A stretch of DNA of 64,000 nt from Mycobacterium paraense (GCF_002101815.1 NZ_LQPM01000030.1:124001-188000); one strand, 5' to 3'; shown: positions 17,770 through 26,998, counted from the stretch's first letter. Translations and numbers: made by a program. The notes: generated by a model from the sequence alone, not told the origin.

Positions 17770-18465
17770 ATGGCCGACGAAGAGGGGCCCGCGCCCGCAT
17801 CCCGGCGGCGCCACATCGCGCGGCTCGCGGTGTTCGCCGCGTTCCTGGCCGCGATGTTCTACCTGGTGGCCGTCGCGCGGGTCATCGACATCGAGGCGGT
17901 GCGGCGCGCGGTCGCGGCGACGGGCCCGGCGGCGCCCCTGACCTACGTCGTGGTGTCGGCGGTCCTGGGCACGCTGTTCGTGCCGGGCTCGATCCTGGCC
18001 GCCGGCAGCGGAATGCTGTTCGGCCCGCTGCTGGGCGTCTTCGTGACGCTGGGCGCGACGGTCGGCACCGCGATGGTCGCCAGCCGCGTCGGGCGGCGGG
18101 CCGGCCGGGACAGCGCGCGGGCGCTGCTGGGGGCCCAACGCGCCGACCGCATCGACGCGCTGATCGAGCAGCGCGGACTGTGGGCGGTCGTGGGCCAGCG
18201 GTTCGTCCCCGGCATCTCCGACGCGCTGGCGTCCTACACGTTCGGGGCGTTCGGAGTCCCGTTGTGGCAGATGGCGATTGGCTCGCTCATCGGTTCGGCG
18301 CCGAGGGCGTTCGCCTACACCGCGCTGGGCGCCTCGATCAGGCATCTGTCGTCGCCGTTGGCGTACGCCGCGATCGCGGTGTGGTGCGTGAGCGCCATCG
18401 TCGGCGCGTTCGCGGCGCGGCGCGGATACCGACGATGGCGCGAGCACGCCCGCGACTCGCGCTGA
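17770..18465 (+). CDS. TVP38/TMEM64 (DedA-like) membrane protein
   Basis: This 231-residue integral membrane protein starts at ATG 17770. It has an N-terminal helix (LAVFAAFLAAMFYLVAVARV), the VTT-domain signature TLFVPGSILAAGSGMLFGPL near residues 68-87, and VVGQRFVPGISDALASYTFG, the re-entrant region with the conserved Arg and Pro. Members are proposed lipid scramblases or flippases in the DedA superfamily. By position it corresponds to Rv0625c. A longer in-frame start at 17662 has no better support. Confidence 0.85.
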   Translation: MADEEGPAPASRRRHIARLAVFAAFLAAMFYLVAVARVIDIEAVRRAVAATGPAAPLTYVVVSAVLGTLFVPGSILAAGSGMLFGPLLGVFVTLGATVGTAMVASRVGRRAGRDSARALLGAQRADRIDALIEQRGLWAVVGQRFVPGISDALASYTFGAFGVPLWQMAIGSLIGSAPRAFAYTALGASIRHLSSPLAYAAIAVWCVSAIVGAFAARRGYRRWREHARDSR

Positions 18466-18488
18466 CGACTCACCCGCCCGTGTCGCCG

Positions 18489-18550
18489 CGCCGAGCGTGA
18501 AACTGTTGCGAGATTCAAGCCGTTGTGTCGCAGCAGCTTCACGCTCGGCG
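18489..18550. terminator. Long hairpin between convergent genes (possible TRIT-type terminator)
   Basis: Arms of 23 bases (18489-18511 and 18528-18550) pair at 21 positions around a 16-base loop; the outer part is CGCCGAGCGTGAA against TTCACGCTCGGCG. It sits between a plus-strand gene ending at 18465 and a minus-strand gene ending at 18560, so it can terminate both. A repeated mycobacterial terminator family (TRIT) has been described with this general form; membership is inferred, not checked. Confidence 0.6.
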
Positions 18551-18559
18551 CAGGGGCTG

Positions 18560-19513
18560 CTAGCCCCCGGTGCGGTACGCGGCCACGAAGAGGTTGCCGG
18601 GAACTTGGTCCTCGACCTCTTTCGGGGCCCGGCGACCGTAGCCGGCCATCAGCTCGTCGGACGGCGTCACCGTCACGTCCCAGCCGTGGCGGCGGAACCA
18701 GTCGCCGACGTCCTCGCGCTCCTCGAAGTACCACAGCTCGTCGGTCCGCGGGATCTCGCGTCCGGGGTCCACCTTGGCCATGAGCGCGCGAATCCGCTCC
18801 ATGCGCTCGCGGCGCCTGGCGCGAAACTCCGGGTCGAGGAACTTGGGTCCCAGCGCCTCGACGGCGACCCGGCTACCGGGCGCGGTGAGCTCCTGGACGC
18901 GTTCGAACAGCAACTCCTGCGCCACGGCGGGCAGGTAGGGCATCAGCCCCTCCGCCGACCAGACGCTGGGCGCCGACGGGTCAAATCCCGCCCGCCGCAA
19001 CGCCTCCGGCCAGTCTTGGCGCAGGTCCACCGCGACGGCGACGCGGTCGCAGGCGGGCTGGGCGCCGTGCTCGGTCAGCGTCGCGAGCTTGAACTCCAGC
19101 ACCCTGGGCTGGTCGAGCTCGTACACGGTGGTGCCGTCGGGCCAGGGCAGCCGCCAGGAGCGCGCGTCCAGCCCCGCGGCCAGGATTACGGCCTGGCGGA
19201 TGCCGGCCTTCGTCGCGTCGAGGAAGAACTGGTCGAAAAACGCCGTCCGCGAAGCCATGTAGCCGACCATCGCCTGCATCTGCAGCGGCACCGAGGGTTC
19301 GGCCTCGACGAGCTCGGGCGGCAGCTGCGGAGCGGAGTGCCAGTTCCACACCCCGTCGCCGACCGCGTCGAGGAAGACCTGGGCGTACGGGTCGGAGATC
19401 AACGGATTCTCGCTGCGGGTTTCGGCCGCGCGCGCCGAGGCGACGCCCAGCGCCGTCGCGCCCACGCTTTCGGTGATCTCCCACGTGTCGTTGTCGGTGC
19501 GCACCACGGTCAC
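18560..19513 (-). CDS. Class I SAM-dependent methyltransferase (TIGR00027 family), copy 2
   Basis: This 317-residue protein of the large mycobacterial putative SAM methyltransferase family (leucine carboxyl methyltransferase-like fold) starts near RTDNDTWEITESVGATALGV. It has the SAM motif VILAAGLDARSWRLPWPDGT and VYELDQPRVLEFK. The start is GTG 19513, whose GTGA overlaps the stop of the upstream paralogue, so both come from one mRNA. Substrates of this family are unknown. It is a close tandem duplicate of the gene at 19510-20451. Confidence 0.85.
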   Translation of the reverse strand: MTVVRTDNDTWEITESVGATALGVASARAAETRSENPLISDPYAQVFLDAVGDGVWNWHSAPQLPPELVEAEPSVPLQMQAMVGYMASRTAFFDQFFLDATKAGIRQAVILAAGLDARSWRLPWPDGTTVYELDQPRVLEFKLATLTEHGAQPACDRVAVAVDLRQDWPEALRRAGFDPSAPSVWSAEGLMPYLPAVAQELLFERVQELTAPGSRVAVEALGPKFLDPEFRARRRERMERIRALMAKVDPGREIPRTDELWYFEEREDVGDWFRRHGWDVTVTPSDELMAGYGRRAPKEVEDQVPGNLFVAAYRTGG

Positions 19514-20451
19514 TCCTTCTCGGCGGCCACGAACAGCGTCTTGGGCGCGGCGTCCTCGACGCCCTGCGGGGGCCGGCGGTCGTAGGAGGCCATCAACTCC
19601 TCGGCCGGCGTCACCGTCACCTTCCATCCGTGCCGGCGCAACCAGTCCCCGACGTCCTCGCGCTCCTCGAAGTACCACAGGTCGTGGACGTCGGGGATGT
19701 CGCGCTCCGGCTGGAGCTTGGCCATCAGGTCGCGCACCCGCTGCATGTCCGCGCGCCGCTTTTCGATGGCGGCCTCGTCGAGGAAGTCGGGGCCGGGGGC
19801 CTCCACCGCGATCCGGCTGCCCGCGGCGCCCAGCGCGTCGACGCGGTCGAACAGCAATTCCTGGGCCGCCGCCGGCAGGAACGGCAGCAGGCCCTCGGCC
19901 GACCAGGCGCTCGGCAGCGAGGCGTCAAAACCGGCCTCGCGCAACGCGGCCGGCCAGTCGTGGCGCAGATCGACCGGGACGTGCACCAGGTTGCACGTCG
20001 GCTCCGCGCCGTGGTCCCGCAGCGTCGAGGACTTGAACTCCAGCACCCGGGGCTGGTCGAGTTCGTACACCGTGGTGCCGTCGGGCCAGGGCAGCCGCCA
20101 CGCCCGCGAGTCCAATCCGGCCGCCAGGATCACCACCTGCAGCGCGCCCGCGCGCGTCGCGTCGAGGAAGAAGCCATCGAAAAACGACGTCCGGGCGGCC
20201 ATGTAATTGACCATCGACTGCATCCGCGGCTTCAGGTCGGGTTCGGCCTCGGCGATCTCGGCGGGCAGGTCCGGCGCCGCGAACCAGTTCCACATGCCCT
20301 CCCCCGCGGCGTCGAGGAACACCCGGGCGAAAGGATCGCTGATCAGCGGGTTTTCGCTCTCGGTTTCCGCCGCGCGGGCCGCCGCGACGCCCAGCGCCGT
20401 GGCGCCCACGCTCTCGGTGATCTCCCAGGTGTCGTTGTCGGTTCTGGCCAC
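19510..20451 (-). CDS. Class I SAM-dependent methyltransferase (TIGR00027 family), copy 1
   Basis: This 313-residue paralogue of the downstream gene shares nearly all motifs: ARTDNDTWEITESVGATALG at the start, VILAAGLDSRAWRLPWPDGT, VYELDQPRVLEFK and DLWYFEEREDVGDWLRRHGW. GTG start at 20451. It is the first gene of a two-gene operon. Mycobacterial genomes carry many copies of this family, and tandem pairs are common; no substrate has been assigned. Confidence 0.87.
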   Translation of the reverse strand: MARTDNDTWEITESVGATALGVAAARAAETESENPLISDPFARVFLDAAGEGMWNWFAAPDLPAEIAEAEPDLKPRMQSMVNYMAARTSFFDGFFLDATRAGALQVVILAAGLDSRAWRLPWPDGTTVYELDQPRVLEFKSSTLRDHGAEPTCNLVHVPVDLRHDWPAALREAGFDASLPSAWSAEGLLPFLPAAAQELLFDRVDALGAAGSRIAVEAPGPDFLDEAAIEKRRADMQRVRDLMAKLQPERDIPDVHDLWYFEEREDVGDWLRRHGWKVTVTPAEELMASYDRRPPQGVEDAAPKTLFVAAEKE

Positions 20452-20570
20452 CTCACGCCCTCCAATTCGCTAGCACGACTACCTACCCGACCGTACGCGC
20501 GCCGGATGTGAACAAGCTGTCCGTCACGTTGATCCACCCTGGCCCGGAAGTATCCGGTTAAGGTCTCGAC

Positions 20571-22958
20571 ATGCGAGTTGACGGGCGCGATATCAGCGTT
20601 TCGGGCAACTTGCTGCAACCGCTGACCCGGCGGACCAACGACATCCTGCGACTCGCCGCGGCGGTGGTGTTCTTCGCGATCGTGATCGCCGGTTCGCTGA
20701 TCACCCGGCCGCAGTGGCTCGCGCTGGAGCGATCGATCTCGGAGATCGTCGGGGTGCTGACCCCCACCCAGTCCGATCTCGTGTACCTGGCCTACGGCAT
20801 CGCGATCCTGGCGCTGCCGTTCGCGATCCTCATCGGTCTGGTCGCCGGGCGGCAATGGAAGCTGCTCGGCGCGTACGCGGCCGCCGGGCTCATCGCGGTC
20901 CTTTCGCTGTCCATCGGCGGCAACGGCATCTCCGCACCGCGCTGGCATTTCGACCTGATGGACCGGCCGCAGACCGCGCTGGCGCAGATCCTCGACGACC
21001 CGCGGTGGATCGCGATGCTCGCCGCGGTCCTGACGGTGTCGGGTCCCTGGCTGCCCGCGCGCTGGCGGCACTGGTGGTGGACGCTGCTGCTGGCCTTCGT
21101 GCCGATCCACCTCTTCGTCAGCGCGATCGTCCCGGCACGCTCCCTGCTGGGGCTGGCGGTCGGCTGGCTCGTCGGCGCGCTGGTGGTTCTGGTGGTCGGC
21201 ACTCCCGCGCTCGAGGTGCCGCTGGAAGGCACGGTGCGCGCGCTGGCCAAGCGGGGATGCGTGGTCTCGCGACTGCAGGTGGTGCGGCCGGCCGGACCCG
21301 GGCCGCTGGTGCTGTCGGCCACGTGCGAGGGCTCCGGCGCGGACTCCGAATCGGCGCTGATCGAGTTGTACGGCCCGCATCAGCGCAGCGGCGGTGCCCT
21401 GCTTCAGCTTTGGCGAAAGCTACGGCTGCGGGCCAGGGAAACCGCGCCGCTGGTGGCGTCGATGCGCCGCGCCGTCGAGCACCGCGCGCTGCTGGCCATC
21501 GCCGTCGGCGACGTCGGCCTCGCGAACACGTCGACGATCGCCGTCGCCAGCCTCGACCGGGGTTGGATGCTGTACGCGCACAGGCCAATCCGGGGCATTC
21601 CGCTCGAGCAATGCGCGAAGACGACTCCCGTCGACCGCGCGTGGAAGTCGCTGCGAGAGCTCAACGACCACCAGATCTCCCACGGTGACCTGCGTGCCCG
21701 GGAGATCACGGTCGACGGCGGCACGGTGCTCTTCGGCGGGTTCGGCAACGCCGAGTACGGGGCCACCGAGACCCAGTTGCAATCCGACATCGCCCAGCTG
21801 CTGGTGACGACGTCGGCGCTGTACGACGCGAAGTCGGCGGTGGCCGCCGCCATCGACGCGTTCGGCGCGGACACCGTCCTGAGCGCCTCGCGCCGGCTCA
21901 CCAAATCCGCGGTCCCCAAATACATCCGGCGCTCGGTCGCCGATGCCGGGGCGGTGATCTCCGGCGCCCGCGCGGAGGTGAAGCGGCAGACCGGCGCCGA
22001 CCAGATCAAGACCGAAACGATCACCCGGTTCACCCGCCGGCAGGTCATTCAGTTGGTGCTGCTCGTCGCGCTGGTCTATGTCGCCTACCCGTTCATCAGC
22101 ACCGTTCCGACGTTCGTTGCCCAAGTGAGCAAGGCGAACTGGTGGTGGGCGCTGCTGGGCTTGGCGATCTCGGCGCTGACGTATGTGGGCGCCGCCGCCG
22201 CGCTGTGGGCGAGCGCCGACGAGTCGGTGGTCTTCTGGAAGCTGTCAATCGCCCAGGTGGCCAACACCTTTGCCGCGACCACCACACCGGCCGGCGTCGG
22301 AGGACTCGCGCTCAGCACGCGGTACCTGCAGAAGGGCGGCGGGCTGTCCGCGGTGCGTGCCACCACGGCGGTCGCCTTGCAGCAAGCGGTCCAGGTGATC
22401 ATGCACCTCGTGCTGCTGATCCTGTTCAGCACGGTCGCGGGTGCGTCGATGGACCTCTCGCACTATGTTCCCAGCGCCACGGTGCTGTACCTGATCGCCG
22501 GCGTGGCGCTGGGCATCGTCGGCACCTTCCTGCTCGTGCCGAGGCTGCGGCGCTGGCTGGCAACGGATCTGCGGCCGAGGCTGAAGGAGGTGACCGGCGA
22601 CCTGGTCGAAGTCGCCCGGGAACCGAAACGCTTGGGGCTGATCATCCTCGGTTGCGCCGGAACGACTCTCGGTGCCGCGCTCGCGCTGTGGACCAGCGTG
22701 GAGGCCTTCGGCGGCGGCGCGACGTTCGTCACGTGCACCGTGGTGACGATGGTCGGGGGGACGCTGGCGTCGGCGGCCCCGACGCCCGGCGGCGTGGGCG
22801 CCGTGGAGGCGGCGCTGATCGGTGGTCTGGCCGCGTTCGGCATACCCGCGGCCACCGGCGTGCCGTCGGTGCTGCTGTATCGCGTGCTCACCTGCTGGCT
22901 GCCCGTATTCGTCGGCTGGCCGGTGATGCGGTGGTTGACCGACAACGAGATGATCTGA
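20571..22958 (+). CDS. Large integral membrane protein, UPF0104/MprF-like flippase with pseudokinase-like middle domain
   Basis: This 795-residue protein has an N-terminal block of about six membrane helices (residues 25-215), a soluble middle domain and a C-terminal block (about 490-790) of lysyl-PG synthase/UPF0104 type. The C-terminal block includes TTTPAGVGGLALSTRYLQ and AAPTPGGVGAVEAALIGGL. The middle domain has an APH/RIO-kinase-like ISHGDL (H371), but the following DFG-like site reads FGGFG (388-392), so the metal-binding Asp appears lost. The length equals that of Rv0585c, and GH92 then lpqN follow in the same order as Rv0584-Rv0583c. A role in lipid translocation is inferred from the fold. 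Confidence 0.82.
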   Translation: MRVDGRDISVSGNLLQPLTRRTNDILRLAAAVVFFAIVIAGSLITRPQWLALERSISEIVGVLTPTQSDLVYLAYGIAILALPFAILIGLVAGRQWKLLGAYAAAGLIAVLSLSIGGNGISAPRWHFDLMDRPQTALAQILDDPRWIAMLAAVLTVSGPWLPARWRHWWWTLLLAFVPIHLFVSAIVPARSLLGLAVGWLVGALVVLVVGTPALEVPLEGTVRALAKRGCVVSRLQVVRPAGPGPLVLSATCEGSGADSESALIELYGPHQRSGGALLQLWRKLRLRARETAPLVASMRRAVEHRALLAIAVGDVGLANTSTIAVASLDRGWMLYAHRPIRGIPLEQCAKTTPVDRAWKSLRELNDHQISHGDLRAREITVDGGTVLFGGFGNAEYGATETQLQSDIAQLLVTTSALYDAKSAVAAAIDAFGADTVLSASRRLTKSAVPKYIRRSVADAGAVISGARAEVKRQTGADQIKTETITRFTRRQVIQLVLLVALVYVAYPFISTVPTFVAQVSKANWWWALLGLAISALTYVGAAAALWASADESVVFWKLSIAQVANTFAATTTPAGVGGLALSTRYLQKGGGLSAVRATTAVALQQAVQVIMHLVLLILFSTVAGASMDLSHYVPSATVLYLIAGVALGIVGTFLLVPRLRRWLATDLRPRLKEVTGDLVEVAREPKRLGLIILGCAGTTLGAALALWTSVEAFGGGATFVTCTVVTMVGGTLASAAPTPGGVGAVEAALIGGLAAFGIPAATGVPSVLLYRVLTCWLPVFVGWPVMRWLTDNEMI

Positions 22959-22964
22959 GCGCGG

Positions 22965-25607
22965 TCAGGGTTCGTCGGGCTCGGACGTGACGACGAAAAC
23001 GATTGACTTCCTGGCGGTTTCGCCGACCGTGGTGGTCAGGAACACCACGTAGTACTCGCCGGGCACCGACTGCGCGGCCGTGATCGCGACGTCGGCCGAG
23101 GCCGACCCGTCGGCGCCGAACTGCCCGGAGGCCGGTGTCACGGTGATCCCGGGATCGGTGGAGGTGCCGGTGACTTCGTAGCCGCCGGTGGCGTCGGCCA
23201 TCCGTTGCAGGTCGAGCTGCACGGTGCCGGCGTGTCCCGGTTGGAGCCGGACGATGGGCTGGGGAGGGTTGACGGTCACCGCCGAACTTCCCGTGGCGAA
23301 CGACGGGGGCGCGGCGGACTCGGCGGTGCCCCAGCTCTTGTTGGGGTAGGCGGCCAGGGAGTAGGCGACCTCGCCGCCGGTGCGGATGATCGACTCCGGC
23401 AGCCAGGTGCGATCCGTGGGCCGCCCGTCGACGCTCAGGCCGCCGATGAATCTCAGGTGGTGCGGCCCCGACGCGCCCGGGGCGGAGATCCGCATGAATC
23501 TCCCTGCGGAAAGGGCGATGACGACGCGGTCGAACAGGGGCGCGGCCACCGTCAGGATCGGCGTTCCCGGCGTGCTCGGGTACAGGCCGAGGGCGGCCCA
23601 GACGTACCAGCTCGACATCGCCCCGAGGTCGTCGTTGCCCGGCTCGCCGTCGGGCTTCGGTCCGAACAGGCCGCGCACCCGGTCGACGGTGAGCTGGGTC
23701 TTCCACGGTTGGCCGACGTAGTTGTACAGCCACGGCACCCCGAACCCGGGCTCGTTGCCGGCCCAGAGGTAGGGCGCGTTGGGGCCGACGTTGAGCTTGG
23801 TGGTGAACCGGTCGAGCCGGTCGGCCACCGCCGCGCGGCCGCCGAGCGCGGTGACCAGACCGGCGACGTTGTGCGGCACCCACCAGACGTATTGCTCGGC
23901 GTTGCCCTCGTCGTACCCGTCCTGGCCGAAAGCCCTTGGGGAATCGATGTATCCGGGGCCCTCGCGGAAGAACCCCATCGCGCCGCGGGGCGAGACATAC
24001 CGGGTGGTGGGATTGAACAGGTTCTGCCAGTACTGGGCCCGGGTCTGGAAGGTGGCCGCGGTCCCGGCGTCGCCGAGCGCGTCGGCGAATCGGGAAATCG
24101 AGAAGTCGTCGACCGACCACTCCAGCGTGATCGACGCGTCGGCGATCCAACCGCCGTTGCCGAACTCGACGGTGTGCGGCGCGTAGCCCAGCCCCAGGTA
24201 GGTGGCGATGCCCGGCCGCTCCACGTAGCCGTCCCGGCCGACCCCGCCCTTGGTCGCCGCGTCGACCATGTAGCGCAGCGCCGCGCCGACGTCAAAGTCC
24301 TTGCCCCCGTAGGCGTACAGGTTCACGATCAGCGGGACCACGTTGTCGCCGCTCATCTCGCCGGTCGCCGAATTCGCCAGGGCCCAACGGGGAAGCGAAC
24401 CGCTCTGCTCGGCGTCGTTCACCAGCGATTGCGCCATGTCGCTGGCCCGCTGGGGAAAGAGCAGGCCCTGCAGGGCGGCCAGGCTGCGGTAGGTGTCCCA
24501 GTCCGAGAAGTTCGCGTACTGGGTCCGCCCGTTTTCCACCCTATGGATCGCGCCATCGAATCCGATGTAGCGCCCGTCGGCGTCGTTGAACGTGTTGGGG
24601 TGCAGCAGCGAGTGGTACAGCGCGGTGTAGAAGGTATCCACGTTGCCAACGTTGCGGCCCGCCACCGAGATACACGACAACGTGGCGTTCCACTCGGATA
24701 CGGCGGCGGCGCGCGCTTCGTCGAAGCTCATCCCGCCCTCGGCCTCCAGGTTCGCCCGCGCCCCGTCGATGCCGACGTAGGAGATCGCGGTGCGCACCTC
24801 CAGCGCCGAGCCGGGCGGGAACTCCACGTACCCCCCGCTGTAGGGCGATGCCGCGCCGCGGACACCGGGGTACACGGCATAGCCGTCCCAGGAGCCGTAG
24901 GAGGTGAACGGCCGGCTGAATTTCATCGCGAAATAGACGGTGTAGGTGTTCGGCTTGTCGCAAAATCCGCCGCTGGTCGCCCATCCGGTGATCGTGGTGT
25001 TGTCGTCGCCGATCTGGATGGCCGCGCGTGAATTGCCCGCCAGCGACGCGCCGGAACGGACGTGCAACAGGGCGGGCCGACCGTTGTGCGGGTAGCGGAA
25101 CCGGCCGACACCGGTGCGGGTGGTGGCGGTCAGCTCCGCGGTCACGCCGGTGCGCGGAAACCGCACGGTGTAATGGCCCGGCGCGCCTTGCTCGCTGTCG
25201 TCGTGCGCGATCCCTTCCCACGCGTTCCACGGCTGCGCGCCGATCGGCGTGGTGGTCGGCAGCATCGAGATGTCACCGAACGCGGCGCAGCCCACCGAGG
25301 CGTGGGTCATGCTGAACCCGGTGGAGCGCGGGTTGTCGTAGTTGTAGCCGGCGTAGTTGCCGACGGTGTCCGGCGAGTACTGCACCATCCCGAACGGCAC
25401 CGTGGCGCCGGGAAAGTTGTTGATCTCCCCGACGGTCTCGCCGCCCGTCCCGGTCCCGATCAGGGTGTCGACGTGGTCGACGGGGTTGGCGACCAACTGC
25501 GGCTCACCGTCGTAGGCGATCGGCGGGGCCGCCGCGATGAAGGTCAGCAAGAGGGCGGTCGCGGCGAGCAACGCGATGAGGCCCCGACGGAGGCCACGTG
25601 ATCGCAT
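22965..25607 (-). CDS. Secreted GH92 family alpha-mannosidase
   Basis: This 880-residue exported protein has a signal sequence (RGLIALLAATALLLTFIAAAPP). The GH92 N-terminal beta-sandwich follows (VDTLIGTGTGGETVGEINNF, FPGATVPFGMVQYSPDT), then the (alpha/alpha)6 domain with YFAMKFSRPF, TYRSLAALQGLLFPQ and GNDDLGAMSSWYVWAALGLY. The last stretch includes the Glu/Asp-rich loop of this calcium-dependent exo-mannosidase family. The C-terminal about 130 residues form an Ig-like sandwich. It probably trims alpha-mannosyl units from host or mycobacterial glycans outside the cell. It is convergent with the flippase-like gene and matches Rv0584. Confidence 0.87.
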   Translation of the reverse strand: MRSRGLRRGLIALLAATALLLTFIAAAPPIAYDGEPQLVANPVDHVDTLIGTGTGGETVGEINNFPGATVPFGMVQYSPDTVGNYAGYNYDNPRSTGFSMTHASVGCAAFGDISMLPTTTPIGAQPWNAWEGIAHDDSEQGAPGHYTVRFPRTGVTAELTATTRTGVGRFRYPHNGRPALLHVRSGASLAGNSRAAIQIGDDNTTITGWATSGGFCDKPNTYTVYFAMKFSRPFTSYGSWDGYAVYPGVRGAASPYSGGYVEFPPGSALEVRTAISYVGIDGARANLEAEGGMSFDEARAAAVSEWNATLSCISVAGRNVGNVDTFYTALYHSLLHPNTFNDADGRYIGFDGAIHRVENGRTQYANFSDWDTYRSLAALQGLLFPQRASDMAQSLVNDAEQSGSLPRWALANSATGEMSGDNVVPLIVNLYAYGGKDFDVGAALRYMVDAATKGGVGRDGYVERPGIATYLGLGYAPHTVEFGNGGWIADASITLEWSVDDFSISRFADALGDAGTAATFQTRAQYWQNLFNPTTRYVSPRGAMGFFREGPGYIDSPRAFGQDGYDEGNAEQYVWWVPHNVAGLVTALGGRAAVADRLDRFTTKLNVGPNAPYLWAGNEPGFGVPWLYNYVGQPWKTQLTVDRVRGLFGPKPDGEPGNDDLGAMSSWYVWAALGLYPSTPGTPILTVAAPLFDRVVIALSAGRFMRISAPGASGPHHLRFIGGLSVDGRPTDRTWLPESIIRTGGEVAYSLAAYPNKSWGTAESAAPPSFATGSSAVTVNPPQPIVRLQPGHAGTVQLDLQRMADATGGYEVTGTSTDPGITVTPASGQFGADGSASADVAITAAQSVPGEYYVVFLTTTVGETARKSIVFVVTSEPDEP

Positions 25608-25759
25608 AGCTGTCTATTACTGCATCCCCGCGTCGTTGCGGTGCTTTTCGCGCGTGCCGGAGGGCCCCAATTTTCTAGCAACTTTTCCCGCCCACTTCCG
25701 CTAGTCTCATTCCGCGTGGCTGGCGCTGGTACCGGCCCAAAATTCGGGAGATTTGATCG

Positions 25760-26437
25760 ATGAAACAGTTGACCGCAGCAACCATTACCGTGGCGCTGAG
25801 TGTGGCGCTCGTGGCATGCGGCTCTAGCAACAAGTCATCGCCGTCGACATCGACATCGACGTCGACATCCACGTCAACCTCGACCACCACTTCGAAAGCC
25901 TCCGCGACGCCGAGCGCGCAGGGCGGCCCGACGATCGCCGACTACGTCCGCGACAACCACATCACCGAAACGCCCATCCACCACGGCGATCCCGGCCCCA
26001 ACGTCGACCTGCCGGTGCCCGCCGGCTGGCAGATCACCCAGAACTCCGGCACGTCCTACGGCGGCATCGTGCTGTCGCAGCCGGCGAACCCCGCCGATCC
26101 GCCCACCATCTCGGCGCTCTACTCCAAACTCACCGGTGACGTCGACCCCGCGAAAATCCTCCAGTACGCCCCCAACGAACTGCTCGGCCTCCCCGGCTAC
26201 CAGGGCGGCAGCGGAAACGGCAAGGCGTCCACGCTGGCCGGGTTCCAGGCCTGGCAGCTGGGCGGCACCTACCAGCGCGACGGCAAGACGCGCGCCGTCG
26301 CCCAGAAGACGGTGGTGATTCCCAGCCAGGGAGCGGTGTACGTGCTGCAGCTCAACGCCGACTCGCTCGAAAGCGACCAGGGACCGTTGATGGACGCCAC
26401 CAACATCATCGACGACCAGACGACCATCACCCCCTGA
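25760..26437 (+). CDS. lpqN: Lipoprotein LpqN
   Basis: This 225-residue lipoprotein has lipobox LVAC at residues 17-20 (C20 is the lipidated Cys). A Ser/Thr linker made of seven ST dipeptides (about 29-42) precedes the LpqN/LpqT domain: NVDLPVPAGWQ, SYGGIVLSQPAN, and DQTTITP at the C-terminus. LpqN-domain proteins of M. tuberculosis interact with envelope and host factors; precise function is open. The ST linker is encoded by an unusually regular hexanucleotide repeat. It follows divergent GH92, matching Rv0583c. Confidence 0.9.
   Translation: MKQLTAATITVALSVALVACGSSNKSSPSTSTSTSTSTSTSTTTSKASATPSAQGGPTIADYVRDNHITETPIHHGDPGPNVDLPVPAGWQITQNSGTSYGGIVLSQPANPADPPTISALYSKLTGDVDPAKILQYAPNELLGLPGYQGGSGNGKASTLAGFQAWQLGGTYQRDGKTRAVAQKTVVIPSQGAVYVLQLNADSLESDQGPLMDATNIIDDQTTITP
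25844..25885 (+). repeat. Hexanucleotide tandem repeat in lpqN
   Basis: Seven consecutive six-base units of form TCNACN (TCGACA, TCGACA, TCGACG, TCGACA, TCCACG, TCAACC, TCGACC) encode (Ser-Thr)7 in the linker after the lipidated cysteine. Copy-number change would lengthen or shorten the tether in whole residues without a frameshift. Confidence 0.85.
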
Positions 26438-26452
26438 CCACCGGCGCCTTCC

Positions 26453-26492
26453 GGGGCGCCGCGGCCGTGAGATCGCTGCGCCGCGGCGCCCC
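26453..26492 (+). terminator. Strong GC hairpin after lpqN
   Basis: Perfect 13-base arms GGGGCGCCGCGGC (26453-26465) and GCCGCGGCGCCCC (26480-26492) flank a 14-base loop, 16 bases after the lpqN stop and before the next plus-strand gene. No T-tract follows. Confidence 0.6.
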
Positions 26493-26512
26493 GTTGGCCT
26501 TACGGTGTTGGC

Positions 26513-26998
26513 ATGGCAGAACAGTCGCACGCGATAGACGCGGGGCACCCCCCGTCGGCACTACTGCGTCTCGTCAACCCCGTCCTGGGTTTCCTGCTGC
26601 GCACCCCACTCGCGGGGCCCGCGCGCAAGCAGCTGATGGTGTTGAGCTTCACGGGCCGAAAGACGGGGCGGCCGTACACGATTCCCCTGAGCGCGCACCT
26701 GATCGATGACCAGCTCTACGCGCTGACCGGCGCCCCGTGGAAGCAGAACTTCCGCAACGGCGCGCCCGCGCAGGTCGTCTACGACGGCAAGACGACGGCG
26801 ATGCGTGGCGAGCTCATCCGCGACCGCGAAATCGTCTCCGACCTCTACCACCGCTGCGCCGAGTCCTACGGGCTGCAACGCGCACAGCGCATGATCGGGC
26901 TGAAATTCCGCGACCCGCGCATACCGACCCGCGAGGAGTTCGCGGAGGCCGTCGACCGGATGCACCTGGCGGCGGTCCGGTTGACTCCGGCCGGCTAG
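26513..26998 (+). CDS. Deazaflavin (F420)-dependent nitroreductase-like protein (Ddn/DUF385 family)
   Basis: This 161-residue split-beta-barrel protein has the Ddn-family core KQLMVLSFTGRKTGRPYTIP, DDQLYALTGAPWKQNFRNG and VVYDGKTTAMRGELI. Ddn homologues bind F420H2 and reduce quinones or nitroimidazoles; many paralogues exist in mycobacteria. The N-terminus is short and only mildly hydrophobic. ATG start at 26513 after the GC hairpin. Its stop overlaps the end of the convergent PAS-ANTAR gene by 4 bases. Confidence 0.75.
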   Translation: MAEQSHAIDAGHPPSALLRLVNPVLGFLLRTPLAGPARKQLMVLSFTGRKTGRPYTIPLSAHLIDDQLYALTGAPWKQNFRNGAPAQVVYDGKTTAMRGELIRDREIVSDLYHRCAESYGLQRAQRMIGLKFRDPRIPTREEFAEAVDRMHLAAVRLTPAG

